Source of the DNA: an uncultured Mitsuokella sp.
Lineage (GTDB): Bacteria; Bacillota; Negativicutes; Selenomonadales; Selenomonadaceae
Assembly (NCBI GenBank): GCA_945877355.1
Contig: CAMCRT010000001.1
Coordinates: 1-64,000 of the forward strand
Length of the DNA stretch: 64,000 bases
Reading direction: 5' to 3'
Position 1 is the stretch's first letter; the number at the start of each line of letters is the position of its first letter. A program made the position numbers and the translations under genes. The notes beneath the pieces are model-generated. The model made no database searches and was not told the origin of the DNA. It saw only the letters and a program-made list of their open reading frames with translations. This document shows positions 61,221 to 64,000 of the stretch, piece by piece.

Positions 61221-61982
61221 TTGAGCAAGCTAGGCAGATTCTCTCGGACAGAGCTTCTTTTGGGCGAGGATGGCATGGAGCGCCTGAAGGGCGCGACGGT
61301 GGCGGTCTTTGGCGTGGGGGGCGTGGGCTCCTTTGCGGCGGAGGCACTGGCGCGATCTGGCGTCGGTCATCTCGTCCTCATCGACAATGACACGGTCTGC
61401 ATGACGAATATCAATCGTCAGATCCATGCGACCACAAAGACCATCGGCAAGGGCAAGACCCTCGTCATGAAGGAGCGCATCCATGATATCAATCCGGAGG
61501 CGGAGGTCACGACCATCGACGGCTTCTTCCTGCCGGACAGTGCGGCGGACTTCTTCCCAGTGCATTACGACTACGTCATCGATGCCATCGATACGGTCTC
61601 GGGAAAGATCGGCCTCGTGCTGGCCTGCCGGGAGCGAGGCATCCCCATCATCTCCTGCATGGGGGCGGGCAACAAGCTGGATCCGACGAAGTTCAAGGTC
61701 ATGGATATCAGCCGTACCACGGTGGACCCCATCGCGCGGGTCATGCGGAAGAAGCTCAAGGAGCTCCGCGTGCCGAAGCTCAAGGTGGTCTGCTCCACGG
61801 AAAAGCCCCTGAAGATCAGCCAGAGCGGCTGCGGATCGAATTGTATCTGCCCGCCGGGCAGCGCCCGGAACTGCGACAGGCGGCGGTCCGTGCCCGGGAG
61901 CATTTCCTTCGTGCCCTCCGTGGCAGGGCTCATCCTGGCCGGCGAAGTCATCCGGGATATTTCCGGTGTGGAAAAAGCATAG
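61221..61982 (+). CDS. tcdA: tRNA threonylcarbamoyladenosine dehydratase (ThiF/E1-like)
   Basis: 253 residues from TTG (MSKLGRFSRTELLLGEDG); AGGTGG stands close before it. E1-like fold: VFGVGGVGSFAAEALARSGVGHL (GxGGxG), LIDNDTVCMTNINRQIHA (the N-R-Q motif of ATP binding), DYVIDAIDTVSGKIGL, and a C-terminal CGSNCICPPGSARNCD Cys-rich stretch specific to TcdA/CsdL. It forms cyclic t6A in tRNAs decoding ANN. It starts seven bases after the FtsZ-like stop; functional linkage is not obvious. Confidence 0.93.
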   Translation: MSKLGRFSRTELLLGEDGMERLKGATVAVFGVGGVGSFAAEALARSGVGHLVLIDNDTVCMTNINRQIHATTKTIGKGKTLVMKERIHDINPEAEVTTIDGFFLPDSAADFFPVHYDYVIDAIDTVSGKIGLVLACRERGIPIISCMGAGNKLDPTKFKVMDISRTTVDPIARVMRKKLKELRVPKLKVVCSTEKPLKISQSGCGSNCICPPGSARNCDRRRSVPGSISFVPSVAGLILAGEVIRDISGVEKA

Positions 61983-62066
61983 CTATTGAGGTAGGCTGCA
62001 AATGGGCAGTCTCCCTTTTCATGAAAAAATTTTCGGGCGGGATTTTCAAAAAATACCGATATATGG

Positions 62067-62106
62067 AAAAGGCACAGCAGGCTTCGGCAGATGTTGTGCC
62101 TTTCCT
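62067..62106 (+). terminator. Terminator after tcdA
   Basis: AAAAGGCACA and TGTGCCTTT pair over 9-10 bp around an inner GC-rich loop, then TTCC, a modest T-run. Confidence 0.65.
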
Positions 62107-62187
62107 TGTTGTTCCTTTAGAGAAAGAGCTATTCTATAAGGAAAACGGGAAATGTAAAGGAGGATTCTCCTTCTCTTTAGCGAATTA

Positions 62188-62213
62188 TAAAGTAGAATTT
62201 ATCACCCACATAT
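62188..62213 (+). promoter_or_regulatory. Possible sigma-28-type promoter of the chemoreceptor
   Basis: TAAA (62188-62191), a 15-bp spacer and CACATAT (62207-62213), near the motility sigma pattern TAAA-N15-CCGATAT; five of seven -10 bases match. Confidence 0.35.
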
Positions 62214-62264
62214 ATTTATGGGCATTGCTTCTGAGCGGTGCCAGGCTTTCGAGGAGGTTATTTC

Positions 62265-64000
62265 CTGAAGCTGAAACCGAAGATGATGCTGGGCATCGGC
62301 ATCCCTCTTGTGGTGACGTTCATCATCATGGGCGCAATCATCTACTCCATGGCGAGCTCTGCGCTGCGCAACGTGACGGAGACGGCGCTGGAGGAAATCG
62401 GCTCCCACTACTTAGAGTCCATCAATGGGATCGTGACGGCGGACAACGCCATCATGGACACCATTGCGGCCAGTTGGGAGGAGGGCATGCCCCAGGGCGA
62501 CGAGCTCCAGGACGAGGTCAATACCCTCGCCAAGACCAGCAAGGGCGTCAATCTCGTCTACGTGGGAATGCCCGATGGCAGCTACAAGGCCAGCGGCTCC
62601 ATGCCCGCCGGCTACGATCCCCGCACCCGGGCCTGGTATAAGGATGCCATGGCCAACAAGGGCAAGGTTGTCGTCTCCAGCGGCTACAAGTCCGCCTCCA
62701 GCGGTAAGGCCGTCATCACCCTCTCCCGCACCATCGAGCATAATGGCGAGACGATCGCTGTGCTGGGCGCCAACATCGATCTCGACCTCATCGGCCAGAC
62801 ATTGAAGGACGTGAAGGTGGGCGAGACGGGAGCCCTCTTCGTCATCGGTCGTGATAGCGAGTACATCTTCCATCAGAAATTCACCATCGACGACAAGCTG
62901 GCAGAGATGGACGGGGGCGCCTACAAGGACTTTGCGAAGCGCCTCATGACGGGCAAGCAGGAACACTTCGAGGAGAACTTCCAGGGCGTGGACAAGTTCT
63001 TCGCCGCGACACCGGTGGGCTCCACGGGCTGGACCATCGTGGTGGCGGATCCGAAGGATGACGCCTACGCCGCTGTCACCCGCATGGCCACCATCATCGT
63101 CGTCATCTGCATCCTCGCCATCGCGATTCTCTCTGCCATCGTCTTCGTCATGCTGACGAAGGTCATCAACCCCATTGCCATGCTCTCCAGCACCGCAGAG
63201 AAGGTGGCAAATGGCGACCTCTCCGTGAAGCTGCCCCAGTCGTCCCTCTCGGATGAAATCGGTACGCTCCAGAATAACTGCGTGAAGATGATCGACTTCC
63301 TGCGGGATATGGTGGCAAATACGGGCAAGGCTGCGGATCAGGTGTCCTCCTCCTCTGAGGAGCTCACGGCAAGCGCCGGCCAGACGTCCCAGGCCTCCCA
63401 GTCGGCGGCAGAGTCCGTCGTCAATATTGCCGAGCAGTCGGCCGAGCAGCTGGACCTCGTGGACAAGGCGACCACGACGGTCACGGGCATGAACGACCAG
63501 ATGACGACGGTCATGGGCGCCGTGAACGGCGTCACCGAGTCCGCCGCCTCCACCCAGAAGGCCACGAAGGAAGGCCGTGCGGTCCTCGACAAGGTTATCG
63601 AGGGCGTCGATGGCCTCGCCCGGGGTGCTGTTGATGTGGGCGGCGCTGTCCAGGCCCTCTACGACGGCTCCAAGAACATCGCGGAAATCAATAAGACCGT
63701 CACCGACATCGCCGGCCAGACGAAGCTCCTGGCGCTGAACGCTGCCATCGAGGCAGCCCGCGCCGGCGAGCAGGGCCGCGGCTTTGCCGTCGTCGCCGAC
63801 GAGGTCCGGAAGCTCGCCGAGGAGTCTGAGTCCGCAGCCCAGGAGATCAACGGCGTCATTCAGAAGAACGCCGACGAGATCCAGAAGGCCTTTGATCTCA
63901 CGAAGAACCAGCAGGCCGAGGTCAAGGAGAACGTGGCCCAGGTCCAGGAGGCTGGCGACAAGTTCGACAGCATCGCTGGGCTCATCGAGAGCCTGACAAA
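62265..64000 (+). CDS. Methyl-accepting chemotaxis protein (3' end outside window)
   Basis: 578 residues visible, no stop before the window end. Start chosen at CTG 62265: GGAGG lies 7 bases before it and the protein reads [17 protein letters not shown]; the first ATG is 62283 (MMLGIG). Residues 7-30 are the first membrane segment, 31-270 a dCache-type periplasmic ligand domain with the [13 protein letters not shown] motif near 118-128, 274-297 the second membrane segment, then a HAMP domain and the signalling bundle with the hairpin [20 protein letters not shown] near 489-508. It should report an extracellular ligand to CheA. Confidence 0.95.
   Translation, partial: MKLKPKMMLGIGIPLVVTFIIMGAIIYSMASSALRNVTETALEEIGSHYLESINGIVTADNAIMDTIAASWEEGMPQGDELQDEVNTLAKTSKGVNLVYVGMPDGSYKASGSMPAGYDPRTRAWYKDAMANKGKVVVSSGYKSASSGKAVITLSRTIEHNGETIAVLGANIDLDLIGQTLKDVKVGETGALFVIGRDSEYIFHQKFTIDDKLAEMDGGAYKDFAKRLMTGKQEHFEENFQGVDKFFAATPVGSTGWTIVVADPKDDAYAAVTRMATIIVVICILAIAILSAIVFVMLTKVINPIAMLSSTAEKVANGDLSVKLPQSSLSDEIGTLQNNCVKMIDFLRDMVANTGKAADQVSSSSEELTASAGQTSQASQSAAESVVNIAEQSAEQLDLVDKATTTVTGMNDQMTTVMGAVNGVTESAASTQKATKEGRAVLDKVIEGVDGLARGAVDVGGAVQALYDGSKNIAEINKTVTDIAGQTKLLALNAAIEAARAGEQGRGFAVVADEVRKLAEESESAAQEINGVIQKNADEIQKAFDLTKNQQAEVKENVAQVQEAGDKFDSIAGLIESLT

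Noticed and set aside
62045-62065. CCGATAT as a motility-sigma -10 before the chemoreceptor
   Set aside because: No TAAA at the right distance, and a terminator hairpin separates it from the gene.

Overview
The window looks like a chromosomal segment of a Gram-negative Firmicute (class Negativicutes, most like the Selenomonas/Mitsuokella group). Evidence: a lipopolysaccharide core gene cluster (heptose synthesis, GT9 heptosyltransferases, O-antigen ligase) lies beside genes of Firmicutes flavour (two-subunit SdaAA/SdaAB serine dehydratase, LL-diaminopimelate aminotransferase, DUF188 protein, strong GGAGG ribosome sites). Species assignment is inference. Most genes are G+C-rich at third positions, so many long antisense ORFs are only shadows.

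Layout. 1-16.9 kb: LPS core/surface glycan cluster, all on +: hldD (5' cut by the window), gmhB, three GT9 and five GT2/GT4/CgeB-type transferases, a WaaL-type ligase, a KdtX/WaaE-like transferase and a DUF535 protein. Three genes unrelated to glycan synthesis sit between them (AAA-ATPase/PD-(D/E)XK, Rpn-type nuclease with a decayed tail duplicate, AlbA_2 regulator). 17-17.8 kb: a DUF188-DUF1653 fusion. 18-30.6 kb: a sugar-acid (hexonate) catabolic island, less G+C-rich to the eye: GntP permease, FGGY kinase, orphan glucitol-type PTS IIA, 2-hydroxyacid dehydrogenase, Zn-alcohol dehydrogenase, 6-phosphogluconate dehydrogenase 1, RpiR regulator, then gluconokinase, IolC-like kinase and 6-phosphogluconate dehydrogenase 2 behind a promoter with twin palindromes. 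30.7-33.3 kb: nucleoside phosphorylase-PnuC, an MntA/HepT toxin-antitoxin pair and a gene remnant. 33.4-42 kb: clpB, DUF5348, HD-domain protein, cstA, AAA_14/DUF4143 ATPase, uxaC, YbjN-like protein. 42-46 kb (- strand): HAD phosphatase, dapL, sdaAB, sdaAA. 46-49 kb: zinc-ribbon protein and a polar amino-acid ABC importer. 49-55 kb: cold-shock protein, FIST-GGDEF protein, an ABC-2 exporter, a Zn/Mn-type ABC importer and a fluoride channel. 55-59.7 kb (- strand): recQ, putP, a probable 6S RNA, a heavy-metal-binding membrane protein. 59.7-64 kb: an FtsZ-like paralogue, tcdA and a chemoreceptor cut by the window end.

How it works together: the first third builds the outer-membrane glycolipid. The hexonate island would import gluconate-like acids and feed several keto/aldonate branches into 6-phosphogluconate and ribulose-5-phosphate. 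The two 6-phosphogluconate dehydrogenases differ at the residue that contacts the NADP 2'-phosphate, suggesting different cofactors. The remainder is housekeeping, nutrient uptake and signalling.

Most noteworthy: the hexonate island with its cofactor-split dehydrogenases and orphan EIIA; a structured leader before the amino-acid importer; a dispersed GC-rich repeat at two gene junctions; an FtsZ paralogue with an altered tubulin signature; likely non-ATG starts for recQ and the chemoreceptor; a FIST-GGDEF protein without the usual inhibitory site.
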